Below are positions 16,573-25,594 of a stretch of 64,000 nucleotides of DNA, piece after piece. The stretch covers positions 124,001-188,000 of the forward strand of contig NZ_CP022707.1 of NCBI RefSeq assembly GCF_025340265.1. Direction: 5' to 3'. A program made the position numbers and the translations under genes. Every line of letters starts with the position of its first letter. Positions within the stretch are counted from its first letter, which is position 1. The notes under the pieces were generated by a model that was not told the origin of the DNA, ran no database searches, and saw only the letters and a list, made by a program, of their open reading frames with translations. This DNA is from Novosphingobium sp. 9. GTDB lineage: Bacteria; Pseudomonadota; Alphaproteobacteria; Sphingomonadales; Sphingomonadaceae.

Positions 16573-17922
16573 ATGCTGAGCACTTCTCAGAACGACATGC
16601 TCGGCACCCTGTTCGCCGAAATCGGCGAGACCGCGCTCGATCTGGCCCCGCGCCGCTACGGCGTCGTCACCGCCTGCGACGGCGGCCTGCTCGAAGTGAT
16701 GGGCATTTCGGTGCCGGTCGGCGCGATCTGCCGCGTTGCCTATCGCCGCGAGAAGCCGCTGGCCGCCGAAGTCATCGGCTTTCGCGGCGGCAAGACGATG
16801 ATGATGCTTCTGGGCGATACCGTCTCGCTGCGCCCCGGCGCCCGCGTGGTGCCCGAAGGCCGCCCCGGCATGCTGCCGGTGGGCGAGGCGTTCCTCGGCC
16901 GCGCGGTCGATGGTGAGGGCCACCCGATCGACGGCGGCCTGCCCATCGCCTGGCGCGACGAGGCCCCCGCAGGCGGCATCCGCGCCTCCGCGCTCGATCG
17001 CAGCCCGGTGCGCATTCCCTTCGATACCGGGGTGCGCTCGCTCAACGCGATGATCACCTTCGGCGTCGGCCAGCGCGTGGGGGTGATGGCGGGATCGGGC
17101 GTCGGCAAGTCGGTGCTGATCGACATGATCGCGCGCGGTGCCGCCAAGGCCAGGGGCGCCGAAGCGATCGTCGTCGGCCTGATCGGCGAACGCGCGCGCG
17201 AGGTATCCGATTTCGTCGAGCGGCACATGGAGGGCGAAATCCGCCACCGGACCGCCATCGTCGCCGTGCCTGCCGACCACGCGCCCAACTTGCGCCTGCG
17301 CGGGGCGATGCTGGCGACCGCCATGGCCGAGCACTTCCGCGCGCAGGGCAAGGGCGTGCTGCTGATCCTCGACAGCCTCACCCGCGTCGCCCATGCCGCG
17401 CGCGAGATCGGGCTCCTCCTGGGCGAGCCGGGCGCGGCGCGGGGCTATCCGCCCTCGGCACTGGCGACGATCACCAAGCTGGTCGAGCGGGCGGGCAACT
17501 CGAAAGCCAGCGGCGGCTCGATCACCGGGCTCTACACGGTGCTGGCGGACGGCGACAACCAGGACGATCCGGTGGTCGATACCGCCCGCGCGATCCTCGA
17601 CGGGCACATCGCGCTCTCGCGCGAACTGGCGCAGCGCGGGCAGTACCCGGCAGTGGACATCGCCGCCTCGCTCAGCCGGGTGATGAACGATATCGTACCC
17701 GTCGAGCACCGGCGGCTTGCAGGCACGTTCCGCGCGCTCACCGCCAGTTACGAGGCGAACCGCGATCTGGTGCTGATGGGCGCCTATCGCGCCGGGGCCG
17801 ACCCGCAGCTCGACCGCGCCATCGCCATGCAGGCCAGCCTCACCCAGTTCCTGAAACAGGATGCCGACGAGACGATCGATCTTGCCACCAGCGCCAGCCA
17901 GCTCGCCGGGCTGCTGTCATGA
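16573..17922 (+). CDS. fliI: Flagellum-specific export ATPase FliI
   Basis: ATPase energising flagellar type III export, 449 residues. Walker A is GSGVGKS (174-180), with the F1-beta-like segments IGERAREVSDFVE, LLILDSLTRVAHAAREIGLLLGEP, GYPPSALATITKLVERAG and YTVLADGDNQDDPVVDTARAILDGHI. Its catalytic glutamate lies in VGLIGERAREV. It lies between fliH and fliJ, its regulator and escort. Confidence 0.96.
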   Translation: MLSTSQNDMLGTLFAEIGETALDLAPRRYGVVTACDGGLLEVMGISVPVGAICRVAYRREKPLAAEVIGFRGGKTMMMLLGDTVSLRPGARVVPEGRPGMLPVGEAFLGRAVDGEGHPIDGGLPIAWRDEAPAGGIRASALDRSPVRIPFDTGVRSLNAMITFGVGQRVGVMAGSGVGKSVLIDMIARGAAKARGAEAIVVGLIGERAREVSDFVERHMEGEIRHRTAIVAVPADHAPNLRLRGAMLATAMAEHFRAQGKGVLLILDSLTRVAHAAREIGLLLGEPGAARGYPPSALATITKLVERAGNSKASGGSITGLYTVLADGDNQDDPVVDTARAILDGHIALSRELAQRGQYPAVDIAASLSRVMNDIVPVEHRRLAGTFRALTASYEANRDLVLMGAYRAGADPQLDRAIAMQASLTQFLKQDADETIDLATSASQLAGLLS

Positions 17923-17944
17923 TGCATTGGCACGAGGTGCTGTC

Positions 17945-18388
17945 ATGAGCCGTGAGGCACGCGCCAAGCTGGCCCGGCTGCACCGGCTGGAAAAGGTCCG
18001 CGCAGTGGCCAAGCGGACCGCCATGCTGGAGGCGGCGGCAGCGGAAGGCACGCTGGGCCAGCTGCGCGCGCTGAGCGAACGCACGCAGGCCATGGCGCAA
18101 GGCTATGCCAGCCGCACGGACATGGCCGACGGAGCTTCTCTGGTGCGTCTCGGGGCGTTTGTGTCCGGTCTGAACCGGCTTGTGAAAAGCACCGAGCACG
18201 ACACGCAACGCGCCCAGAACATTGCCGATTCCCGGATGAAACAGCTGGGCGAGGCGGAACGCCGTCGTGCCGCCGTGGAGGAACGCGCCCAGCTTCAGGC
18301 CCGCCTGATCGCCCGCACCACCCAGCCGCAAGTGCTGGGCGGCATGCGTAAAAGCAGCGCCGAGGAATCTGGCACGGATCGTGAATAG
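17945..18388 (+). CDS. fliJ: Flagellar export chaperone/escort protein FliJ
   Basis: Coiled-coil protein of 147 residues that activates the export ATPase and escorts chaperones. It is recognised by its position after fliI, size, and an almost wholly helical, charged sequence (KLARLHRLEKVRAVAKRTAMLEA ... LGEAERRRAAVEERAQLQARL). Start chosen at ATG 17945, just after the fliI stop; a longer frame would overlap fliI out of frame. Primary sequence similarity within FliJ is weak, so the call leans on context. Confidence 0.75.
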   Translation: MSREARAKLARLHRLEKVRAVAKRTAMLEAAAAEGTLGQLRALSERTQAMAQGYASRTDMADGASLVRLGAFVSGLNRLVKSTEHDTQRAQNIADSRMKQLGEAERRRAAVEERAQLQARLIARTTQPQVLGGMRKSSAEESGTDRE

Positions 18389-18424
18389 CATCGGTCTCGA
18401 CTGACCCCAAGGACCTGTGCGCAC

Positions 18425-20104
18425 ATGATCTCCTCGCCCTCGCCTGCCCTGCCGTCCCTTCCCGGCGCCAATCTGCTGAAAGCAGGCGTGAAAGCCGGTC
18501 CGGCAGAGGGCCTTCCAGCGCCCGCAGGATCGTCCGCAGGCACCGCGCCGCTCGATTTTTCGCAGGTTCTGGACGCCAGCGCACCGGCTCCGACAAAGAT
18601 CGGCGGCAATGCTTTGCAGGCCGCTCCCGTCGAACCTGCTGCCGAACCTGCCGCGAAGATTCCGCCTGCCCCCGCCCCCGAAAGCGCGGCCCCGAAGGCA
18701 AGCCCTGCGGAGCCTTCCGGCAAGGGCGGCAAGATCTTGCCGGGGCGCGAAAAAGTCGCGGCAAACGCGATACGGGAGGCGGAGCAGAACAGGTCCGCCG
18801 AGAAGCCCTCTGGCAAAACGACAGACAAGATATCGCACGGGATATCGGGCGAAACGCCGATTGCCGCACCGCAGATGGCGAACAGCGAGACGCCGACCCC
18901 AGTGCCGGAACCTTCGCTCCCCGAAAATCCGCAGCCTGCCGCGAACACCGGGACCGCAGGAGCGCTGGCGCTGCTTCAGACCCGAAACGCGCGCGCGCCC
19001 ATGGTCGCGACGGCGGCTCCGACGTCCCCTTCCACGCCGTCGCCGATCCGTGCGGCCCCGCCTGCCGCAGTGCCCGCTGTGGTGCCTACCGCGAATACCG
19101 GGCCTGTCGCCCTGCCGCTGCAATTGCCCGAGGCTCCGCCGGAAGGCCGTGCTCCGAACATCCCTGCACCAACCGGCCTTCCGCCTTCCGCACAGCCTGT
19201 CGCCATGGAGCAAGGCCGTACTGCGGACATGCCGGAGGTACGGCTGACCGCGCCGGTCGTCGCACCGGGTCCCGCCCCGATGACCGCGACCTCGGAAATG
19301 CTGAAGGCAGGCGCCCGTCCCCTGCCGGAAGTGACTACTGCTGCTGTCCCGCAAGCGCCGGAAGCCCCCGTCGATGCCCCGATAGCGCAGACGCCGTCCG
19401 CACCGATGTCGGTGTCCTCGACGGCCACACAGGACGTGCCATCAGCGCCATCACGCCCGCATGACCCCGAACCTGCCACCGATCCCGTCACGACGGCGCC
19501 GCTGGCAAGCGCCCCCGCTCCAACTCTCGCACCCACCACGGCACCGACGACCATCGCCCCCTCGCCCGAAGCCCCGCAGGACTTCGCCACGCTGGTCCAG
19601 AGGCTCAACGAAGCGCGCGAGGCGGTGACGCCGCAGGTCGTGCAGACCGCGCTGGTCCATGCCGAGTTCGGGCGCGTGAACCTGGCCCTGCGCCACGAGG
19701 ACGGCGGGCTCAGCGTCACCATGGCCAGCCTCGACCCGACGTTTGCGCCCGCCGTTCAGGCCGCGCTCGCCGCCGGAGCCGATACCGCGCGCGAGCGGAT
19801 GCAGGGCGAGGCGCAGCAGCAGGCGCCCTCGCGCCACGGCAGCGAACCGCGCGGCGAGAGCAACCAACAACGGCAGGATGGCAATGCGACCTCCGGCGGC
19901 GGTTCTGCGTCCGCCCACGGCGCCCCGTCCGGCAATACCGCCGCCTCGAACAGCGGCCAGCAGCAGCGCGACACCGCGCGCGGGAACGCTGCGGCGGACA
20001 CCCGCCCGGCGCGCAACGGTGGCTCCGGCACCGGCTTCCCCGGCAGCGACACCGCGCCGTCTTCGCCCCGCAGCGGCCCGCTGGCCAGCGGCCTCTACGC
20101 CTGA
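18425..20104 (+). CDS. fliK: Flagellar hook-length control protein FliK
   Basis: Molecular ruler that sets hook length and switches export specificity, 559 residues. Most of it is a low-complexity Ala/Pro/Thr-rich ruler region (about residues 20-385). Near the C-terminus a FliK-like core is visible (TLVQRLNEAREAVTPQVVQTALVHAEFGRVNLALRHEDGGLSVTM). It ends in a disordered Gln/Ser/Gly tail. It is assigned by composition, C-terminal motif and its place between fliJ and fliL. Confidence 0.85.
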   Translation: MISSPSPALPSLPGANLLKAGVKAGPAEGLPAPAGSSAGTAPLDFSQVLDASAPAPTKIGGNALQAAPVEPAAEPAAKIPPAPAPESAAPKASPAEPSGKGGKILPGREKVAANAIREAEQNRSAEKPSGKTTDKISHGISGETPIAAPQMANSETPTPVPEPSLPENPQPAANTGTAGALALLQTRNARAPMVATAAPTSPSTPSPIRAAPPAAVPAVVPTANTGPVALPLQLPEAPPEGRAPNIPAPTGLPPSAQPVAMEQGRTADMPEVRLTAPVVAPGPAPMTATSEMLKAGARPLPEVTTAAVPQAPEAPVDAPIAQTPSAPMSVSSTATQDVPSAPSRPHDPEPATDPVTTAPLASAPAPTLAPTTAPTTIAPSPEAPQDFATLVQRLNEAREAVTPQVVQTALVHAEFGRVNLALRHEDGGLSVTMASLDPTFAPAVQAALAAGADTARERMQGEAQQQAPSRHGSEPRGESNQQRQDGNATSGGGSASAHGAPSGNTAASNSGQQQRDTARGNAAADTRPARNGGSGTGFPGSDTAPSSPRSGPLASGLYA

Positions 20105-20135
20105 CCTCCCCTGTTTTTCATGAAGGATACCGATC

Positions 20136-20726
20136 GTGAGTGACGCCGCCCCTCAGGACGACAAGCCTGCCAAGAAGAAGAGCAAGCTGCCGCTGCTGCT
20201 GGGCGCGCTCGTCCTGCTCGGCGTGGGCGGCGGCGGGGCCTATGGGGCGATGCAGGTCGGGCTGCTGGGCGGTGGCGAGCACGGCAAGGTCAAGGAACCG
20301 GACGTTCCCAAGCTCATCCGCAAGGGGGAGGAAGACCCCTATGCCCCCAAGGCCGAAGGCGGCGAGGAAGGCGGCGGCGCGGAAGTCGAGGGCGAAGGCG
20401 GCGACGAATACCGCGTCGCCTATTACACTTTCGCGGACGAGTTCACCTCGAATCTCAAGGGCTCGGATGCGCTGGTGCAGGTCTCGCTCGCCTGCTCCAC
20501 CCGGCGTGACGGACGCGTGCTGATGTGGCTGAAGAAGCACGAACTGGCGATCCGCTCGCGCCTGCTGGCGGTCCTCGCCGACACCACCGAGGACGAGATC
20601 ACCACCGTCGAGGGCAAGGACCGCCTGCAAAAGCGGATGACCGCCGAAATCAACACGGTGCTGAAGCAGAACGAGGGCTTCGGCGGCGTCGATGCGGTCT
20701 ACTTCCGCAATTTCATCATCCAGTGA
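20136..20726 (+). CDS. fliL: Flagellar basal-body-associated protein FliL, GTG start
   Basis: Single-pass membrane protein that stabilises the stators, 196 residues. After KPAKKKSKL comes a Gly/Leu-rich membrane helix (PLLLGALVLLGVGGGGAYG), an acidic Glu/Gly linker, and a periplasmic domain ending FGGVDAVYFRNFIIQ, the family's usual end (Y.t.FiiQ). The start codon is GTG at 20136, with AAGGA upstream. It lies immediately before fliM. Confidence 0.92.
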   Translation: MSDAAPQDDKPAKKKSKLPLLLGALVLLGVGGGGAYGAMQVGLLGGGEHGKVKEPDVPKLIRKGEEDPYAPKAEGGEEGGGAEVEGEGGDEYRVAYYTFADEFTSNLKGSDALVQVSLACSTRRDGRVLMWLKKHELAIRSRLLAVLADTTEDEITTVEGKDRLQKRMTAEINTVLKQNEGFGGVDAVYFRNFIIQ

Positions 20727-20742
20727 TGCCCCGGTGCCTGCC

Positions 20743-21711
20743 ATGAACGCCGCTGCCAGTCCCCCGCCGCCGCCCCGCCGCCCGCACGGCAATGCCGCGG
20801 GCAGGCGCACTGCCCGCCACTGCCCCGAACTGCTGGGCGAAGGGCCTTCGCTGGGCGAACTCGCCCCCGCACTGGCGATGGCGGGCGAGCGCCTGGCCCG
20901 CGCCTTTGCCGAAGGGCTGGCCAAGCTCGATGCCGGGGCCGCCGCGCAAGTGCGCGCCGCGATGCCGCACGAGGCGCGGATGCAGGATCTGGCCGCCGCC
21001 GCCGCCTTGGTAGAGCCGCCCGCGCTGCCCGGTATCCACGTCCAGCTGGCGATCGGCGTGGCCGGGCACCGCGCGCTCGCCTCGTTCGAGGGCGCGGCGC
21101 TGCTGCGGATGATCGACCGGCTGTTCGGCGGACGCGGGCGCCTGCACACCACTGCCGGGCCTGCCCTGCCGCTCTCCGCCGAACTGCTGCTGGCACGGCT
21201 GGAAGAGGTGCTCACGCTCGCCTTGGCACAGGCGCTGGGCGTGGCGGGCGACAGCGTGCAGGCGCTGCGCCGCGAGAGCGAACTGCGGCTGATCGACGCC
21301 TTTCCGGCGCACGAGGAAATGCTGGTGCTCTCGCTGGAGGTCCGCGATCTGGATGGCGAGCGCTGGCACCTGCCGGTCGCATTTCCGCAACCCACGCTGG
21401 CGGCGCTGCTCGCCCCGCCGCGCCGCAGGGTCATCCCCAGCCTGCGTCCAGAGCGGCATGCCGGCCCATCCGATCCCACGCTCGAGCCCTTCGCCTCGCT
21501 GCCGATCGCGCTGACCGCCGTGCTGGTCGACATGCCGATAGCGTTTGCGCGCCTGTCCGAACTGAAGCCGGGCGACGTGCTGCCGGTCACGGTCGCGCGC
21601 CACGTTCCCCTGCAGATCGGTGGCCGCACGTTCGCCACCGGCACCATCGGCGAGATCGACGATCGCGTCGCCGTGCAGATCGCCTTCCCCGAAAGGACCG
21701 AAAGACCATGA
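20743..21711 (+). CDS. fliM: Flagellar switch protein FliM, divergent N-terminus
   Basis: C-ring component, 322 residues. The central CheC-like domain (HEARMQDLAAAAALVEPPALPG, ALASFEGAALLRMIDRLFGG) and C-terminal SpoA domain (LVDMPIAFARLSELKPGDVLPV) are visible. The usual N-terminal CheY-binding peptide (LSQ.EIDALL type) is absent; instead the start is Ala/Pro/Arg-rich (AASPPPPPRRPHG). ATG 20743 chosen because the upstream part overlaps fliL. The gene overlaps fliN by four bases. Confidence 0.87.
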   Translation: MNAAASPPPPPRRPHGNAAGRRTARHCPELLGEGPSLGELAPALAMAGERLARAFAEGLAKLDAGAAAQVRAAMPHEARMQDLAAAAALVEPPALPGIHVQLAIGVAGHRALASFEGAALLRMIDRLFGGRGRLHTTAGPALPLSAELLLARLEEVLTLALAQALGVAGDSVQALRRESELRLIDAFPAHEEMLVLSLEVRDLDGERWHLPVAFPQPTLAALLAPPRRRVIPSLRPERHAGPSDPTLEPFASLPIALTAVLVDMPIAFARLSELKPGDVLPVTVARHVPLQIGGRTFATGTIGEIDDRVAVQIAFPERTERP

Positions 21712-22022
21712 CATCCCCTGTCCGCACGCTCGATTTCCTGCGCGATGTCGATGTGCGCCTGTCTGTCGAACTGGGCCGCACCGAGATGAAGCTGAAGGAC
21801 GTGCTCGCGCTCGGCCCCGAGAGCCTTGTCACGCTCGATCGCATGACCGACGACCTGCTCGACGTGCTGGTGAACGGCAAGCCGGTGGCGCGCGGCGAGA
21901 TCGTCTCGCAGAACGGTCGCTTCGGCCTGCGCATCGTCGAGATGATCGGTGAGGGCGAGGCCGGGGGCAACGACGACCCTGACAGCGATGCCCCGGCGAT
22001 GCCCGGTGTCGGCCGGTTCTGA
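21708..22022 (+). CDS. fliN: Flagellar switch protein FliN
   Basis: C-ring SpoA-domain protein, 104 residues: LRDVDVRLSVELGRTEMKLKDVLALGPESLVTLDR, then DVLVNGKPVARGEIV and RFGLRIVEMI, all strong FliN hallmarks. Its start overlaps fliM and its stop overlaps fliO (TGATG), so the switch and export-gate genes are tightly coupled. Confidence 0.95.
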   Translation: MTSPVRTLDFLRDVDVRLSVELGRTEMKLKDVLALGPESLVTLDRMTDDLLDVLVNGKPVARGEIVSQNGRFGLRIVEMIGEGEAGGNDDPDSDAPAMPGVGRF

Positions 22023-22366
22023 TGCTCTGGTATGTTCTCAAGCTGGCGATCATGCTGCCGCTGATCGCGCTGGCGATCTGGGGCTCGCTGAAGCTGGCGC
22101 GCCGGATGCAGGAGAAGGCCGGGATCGGCAGCGGCACGAAGTCCGTCCGGGTGATCGAGACGACGATGCTTTCGCCCACGCTCAAGCTGGCGGTGATCGA
22201 GTTTCACGGGCGCGAGATCCTCGTCTCGGCCTCGCGCGGTGGGCTGACCCGGCTCGCCGAAGCCCCCGCGCGGGCTAGGCCTGAATTTGCAGTGCCTTCG
22301 ACGCAGACTCCCCCCACGCCCCGTCCCGGCTTCGAGATGCCGTCCTTCCGAAAGGACGACGCGTGA
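22022..22366 (+). CDS. fliO: Flagellar biosynthesis protein FliO
   Basis: Small membrane protein of 114 residues that assists assembly of FliP. A single N-terminal helix (LWYVLKLAIMLPLIALAIWGSLKLA) is followed by a cytoplasmic part with VIETTMLSPTLKLAVIEFHGREILVSASRGGLTRLAEAP, the conserved FliO core. It shares bases with fliN upstream and fliP downstream. Confidence 0.88.
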   Translation: MLWYVLKLAIMLPLIALAIWGSLKLARRMQEKAGIGSGTKSVRVIETTMLSPTLKLAVIEFHGREILVSASRGGLTRLAEAPARARPEFAVPSTQTPPTPRPGFEMPSFRKDDA

Positions 22367-23178
22367 GGGCACGTTTCGCCAGACTGGCTGCTTTCGGCGC
22401 GGCGTGCGTGTCGTTTGCCGGGGCGACGCTGGCCCATGCCCAAGGCGTGGCCGCACAGGCACAGGGCGCGCCCGGCGGAGGCGCGCTGCCCGGTGCGCTG
22501 GACCGCGCGCTCGGCTCGCTGAACGGCGGCGGCACGGGTCCGGGCGGGCCAAGCCTGAGCATGTCGCTGCAACTCCTGCTCGTCATGGGGCTGCTGACGA
22601 TCCTGCCCAGCCTGATCCTGATGATGACCAGCTTCACCCGCATTCTGGTGGTGCTGGCGATCGTGCGGCAGGCGTTGGGCCTGCAACAATCGCCGCCCAA
22701 TCAGGTGCTGATCGGGCTGTCGCTGTTCCTCTCGCTGTTCGTCATGTCGCCCACGCTGGACCGCGTGAACCAGACCGCGATCCAGCCCTACTCGGCGGGC
22801 AGGATCAACGCCGAGCAGGCGATCCGGAACGGCGGACGCGAGTTTCACGCCTTCATGATCCGCCAGACCCGCGAGCGCGATCTGGCGATGTTCGCCGACA
22901 TGGCCAAGGCGCCGCGCTTCAATTCGGGCGCCGATGTGCCGTTCTCGATCCTGCTGCCCGCCTTCGTGACCAGCGAGTTGAAAACCGCGTTCCAGATCGG
23001 CTTCATGCTGTTCCTGCCGTTCCTGGTGATCGACCTCGTCGTCTCCTCTGCGCTGATGAGCCTTGGCATGATGATGATGAGCCCCACCGTCGTCTCGCTG
23101 CCCTTCAAGCTGCTGCTGTTCGTGATGATCGACGGCTGGTCGCTGCTGATGGGCTCGCTGGCGGCGAGCTTCGGCTAG
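22363..23178 (+). CDS. fliP: Flagellar export gate protein FliP, GTG start
   Basis: Core of the type III export gate, 271 residues. It has a signal peptide, then the FliP signatures LLTILPSLILMMTSFTRILVVLAIVRQALG, PPNQVLIGLSLFLSLFVMSP, ILLPAFVTSELKTAFQIGFMLFLPFLVIDLVVSSALMSLGMMM and KLLLFVMIDGWSLL. The GTG at 22363 overlaps the end of fliO. Confidence 0.97.
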   Translation: MRARFARLAAFGAACVSFAGATLAHAQGVAAQAQGAPGGGALPGALDRALGSLNGGGTGPGGPSLSMSLQLLLVMGLLTILPSLILMMTSFTRILVVLAIVRQALGLQQSPPNQVLIGLSLFLSLFVMSPTLDRVNQTAIQPYSAGRINAEQAIRNGGREFHAFMIRQTRERDLAMFADMAKAPRFNSGADVPFSILLPAFVTSELKTAFQIGFMLFLPFLVIDLVVSSALMSLGMMMMSPTVVSLPFKLLLFVMIDGWSLLMGSLAASFG

Positions 23179-23192
23179 GGAGGCCGCGCGCG

Positions 23193-23483
23193 ATGGATGA
23201 CATCACCGGGCTGCTCGCCCTTGCCGACCGGATGCTGTGGACGACCGCGCTGGTCGCAGGGCCGATCCTGCTGGCCAGCCTTGCGGTCGGCCTTGTCGTC
23301 GGGCTGGTGCAGGCGGCGACCTCGGTGAACGAGCAGACGCTGACCTTCGTGCCCAAGCTGGCGGTGATCGCCTTCATGCTGATCGTGCTGGGCAGCTCGA
23401 TGATGACGCTGATCGGCGACTTCGCCTCGGACATCTTTGCCCAGATCGCCAACATCTCGCAGGCCCAGCAGGTGGCGCCGTGA
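23193..23483 (+). CDS. fliQ: Flagellar export gate protein FliQ
   Basis: Two-helix export-gate subunit, 96 residues: ALVAGPILLASLAVGLVVGLVQAATSVNEQTLTFVPKLAVIAFMLI. A ribosome site (GGGAGG) precedes ATG 23193. The frame is open further upstream inside fliP, but the conserved protein begins MDDITGLLALADRML. The stop overlaps the fliR GTG start. Confidence 0.95.
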   Translation: MDDITGLLALADRMLWTTALVAGPILLASLAVGLVVGLVQAATSVNEQTLTFVPKLAVIAFMLIVLGSSMMTLIGDFASDIFAQIANISQAQQVAP

Positions 23484-24259
23484 TCCAGATGAGCTTCGGC
23501 TTCGGCCCGCTGGAAGCCGAGTTCTGGCGGCTGGTCTTCGTGATGACGCGGATCGGCGCCGCGCTGGTCGCCGCGCCGCTGTTCGGCAATGCTGCCGTGC
23601 CTGCGCAGATCCGGGTGATCGTGGCGGGCGCTGTCGCCGTGCTGGTCTGCGTGTGGACGCCAGTGGCGACACCGCCCGCGCTGCTCTCGCTGCCGGGGCT
23701 GCTGGCGATTGCCGGGGAGGCGCTGGTCGGGCTGTCGCTGGGCTTCGTGCTGCAACTCTCGTTCGCCGCGCCAGTGATCGCGGCGGAGCTTGTCGGCGGC
23801 GCGATGGGCATGGGGATCGCCACCGCCGTCGATCCCAACTCGGGCACGCAATCGCCCGCGCTGGGGCAGTATTTCTCGGTGGTCGTCACCGTGATCTTCC
23901 TGGCGTTGGGCGCCCACCTGCAATGGTTCGCGCTGGTGGTGGACAGCTACCGCGTGTTTCCGCCGGGCCATACCTGGCTGGGGCCGGAGCGCTTCGCGCT
24001 GATCGCCGGGTACGCCACGCAGATGTTCGTCACCGCCGTCACCATCGCGCTGCCGGTGTGCCTGATCCTCTTGGTGATGCAGGTGGCGACCGGCATCCTC
24101 TCGCGCTCGGCCCCTTCCCTCAACCTGTTCGCGCTGGGGCTTCCGGCAGGCGTGCTGGCGGGCCTTGCCGCGCTGGTGATCTCCGCTCCGGTGCTGACCG
24201 ATCTCGTCACCCGGATTTCCGCCGACGCCATCGCCAATGCAGGCGCGGTGCTCAAATGA
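23480..24259 (+). CDS. fliR: Flagellar export gate protein FliR
   Basis: Polytopic export-gate subunit, 259 residues. It shows FWRLVFVMTRIGAALVAAPLFGNAAVPAQIRV, VGLSLGFVLQLSFAAPVIAAELVGGAMGMGIA and DPNSGTQSPALGQYFSVVVTVIFLALGAH, the family hallmarks. Start taken as GTG 23480 overlapping fliQ; ATG at 23489 is an alternative that removes three residues. Overlaps flhB at its end. Confidence 0.95.
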   Translation: MIQMSFGFGPLEAEFWRLVFVMTRIGAALVAAPLFGNAAVPAQIRVIVAGAVAVLVCVWTPVATPPALLSLPGLLAIAGEALVGLSLGFVLQLSFAAPVIAAELVGGAMGMGIATAVDPNSGTQSPALGQYFSVVVTVIFLALGAHLQWFALVVDSYRVFPPGHTWLGPERFALIAGYATQMFVTAVTIALPVCLILLVMQVATGILSRSAPSLNLFALGLPAGVLAGLAALVISAPVLTDLVTRISADAIANAGAVLK

Positions 24260-25401
24260 GCGGCGGCGAAAGCAGCGGCGAGAAGAGCTTCGCCCCCACC
24301 GAAAAGCGCAAGCGCGAGGCCGCCAAACGCGGCGACGTCCTGCGCTCACGCGAACTGGCGACCGCCGCCTCGATGCTGGTCGGCGCGGTGTGGATGCTGA
24401 TGGCCGGACCGTGGGTGTTCGGGCTGCTGGAAGAGGTGCTGCGCGGCGGTTTCCGGTTCAGCCGCGCCGATCTTGACAGCTTCGAGCCCGGCCCCCTGCT
24501 GATACGCGCGATGTGGGCCGCCCTGCCGCCGATCCTGCTGCTCGGCCTGCCCGTGATCGCGCTGTCGCTGCTCTCGCAACTGGGCTTTGACGAGGGGCGC
24601 TGGCTGCCCGGCAACCTTGCCCCCAAGCCCTCGCGGATCGACCCAACGCAGGGGCTCAAGCGGATGTTCGGCCCCAACGGCCTGATCGAGATCGGCAAAG
24701 GCCTCGCCAAGGTCGCGCTGCTCGGCACTATCGTCTGGGTATGGGCCAGCACGCGGGTCGAGACCTTCGCCCGGCTGGGGCGCGGAGACCTTGGCGGCCA
24801 GCTTTCCTATGCCTGGCATGCGGTGGTCATGCTGCTGTTCCTGCTCGCCGCCGGCCTCTTCGCCATCGCCTTCGTCGATCTGCCGGTGCAACTGGTGCGC
24901 CGCATGTCGCGCCTGAAGATGACGCTGCAGGACGTGCGCGACGAATCCAAGGAAAGCGAAGGCTCGCCCGAGAAGAAAGCCGCCATCCGCGACCGCCAGC
25001 GCAAGATCGCCATGGGCGGCCTCGTCCCCGCCATGAAGGAGGCGCAGTTCGTCCTCACCAACCCCACCCACTTCGCCGTCGCGCTCACCTACGACCAGCT
25101 CAAGGCGCCCGCGCCGGTGCTGTTAGCAAAGGGGCGCGACGAAAAGGCCGCCGCGATGCGCGCGCTGGCGCTGGAATACGGGGTGCCGATGCTCGAATAT
25201 CCCGCGCTCGCCCGCTCGGTGTTCTACACCACGCGCGAAAACCAGATGATCCGCGAGGAGCATTATGTCGCGGTCGCCTCGATCCTCGCCTTCGTGATGT
25301 CGCTGAAGCGCGGCGAGCGGCGCGAGCGGCCCCACGTCTCGGTGCCGGTCACGGTGCGCTTCGATGCCGAAGGGCGCCCCGACCCCGGCAGTTTCGCGTA
25401 A
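24256..25401 (+). CDS. flhB: Flagellar export specificity-switch protein FlhB
   Basis: Export-gate membrane protein that self-cleaves to switch from hook to filament substrates, 381 residues. The N-terminus EKSFAPTEKRKREAAKRGDVLRSREL is characteristic, four membrane helices follow, and the autocleavage site NPTH is at residues 269-272. It ends the fliE-flhB block. FlhA, its usual partner, is not in the window. Confidence 0.96.
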   Translation: MSGGESSGEKSFAPTEKRKREAAKRGDVLRSRELATAASMLVGAVWMLMAGPWVFGLLEEVLRGGFRFSRADLDSFEPGPLLIRAMWAALPPILLLGLPVIALSLLSQLGFDEGRWLPGNLAPKPSRIDPTQGLKRMFGPNGLIEIGKGLAKVALLGTIVWVWASTRVETFARLGRGDLGGQLSYAWHAVVMLLFLLAAGLFAIAFVDLPVQLVRRMSRLKMTLQDVRDESKESEGSPEKKAAIRDRQRKIAMGGLVPAMKEAQFVLTNPTHFAVALTYDQLKAPAPVLLAKGRDEKAAAMRALALEYGVPMLEYPALARSVFYTTRENQMIREEHYVAVASILAFVMSLKRGERRERPHVSVPVTVRFDAEGRPDPGSFA

Positions 25402-25410
25402 GATCGCTCA

Positions 25411-25563
25411 GGTTTGAAAATTCGGCGTGACCGAATTTTGCGCGGCACCGGCCCGCGCCCCCACCCACCACCCGTTCAGCATACTCTTGTCGGGTGATGG
25501 GTGGGGCGCGGGCCGGTGCTGCTTCAGAAAATGCCTTACCGGCATTTTCCAGACAGACTCTTA
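25411..25563. repeat. Triple-hairpin intergenic repeat, copy A
   Basis: Three successive hairpins fill the gap between flhB and fliD: 25417-25425/25431-25439 (perfect 9 bp), 25445-25474/25491-25519 (about 29 bp with one bulge and one mismatch, 16-base loop containing ATACT) and 25527-25535/25541-25549 (perfect 9 bp). A second copy with the same order, spacing, central stem sequence and end motif (GACTCT) lies at 57047-57199. It could also end flhB transcription. Confidence 0.9.
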
Positions 25564-25594
25564 AACCGTTCCCTGCCCCGCCGTTCTATCCGGC

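Noticed and set aside
17840..19354. Long - strand frame opposite fliI end, fliJ and fliK
   Set aside because: Low-complexity Arg/Gly-rich translation caused by high GC; fliK on + explains the region.
20118..21647. Long - strand frame opposite fliL and fliM
   Set aside because: Ser/Ala/Arg-rich antisense shadow, with no motif.
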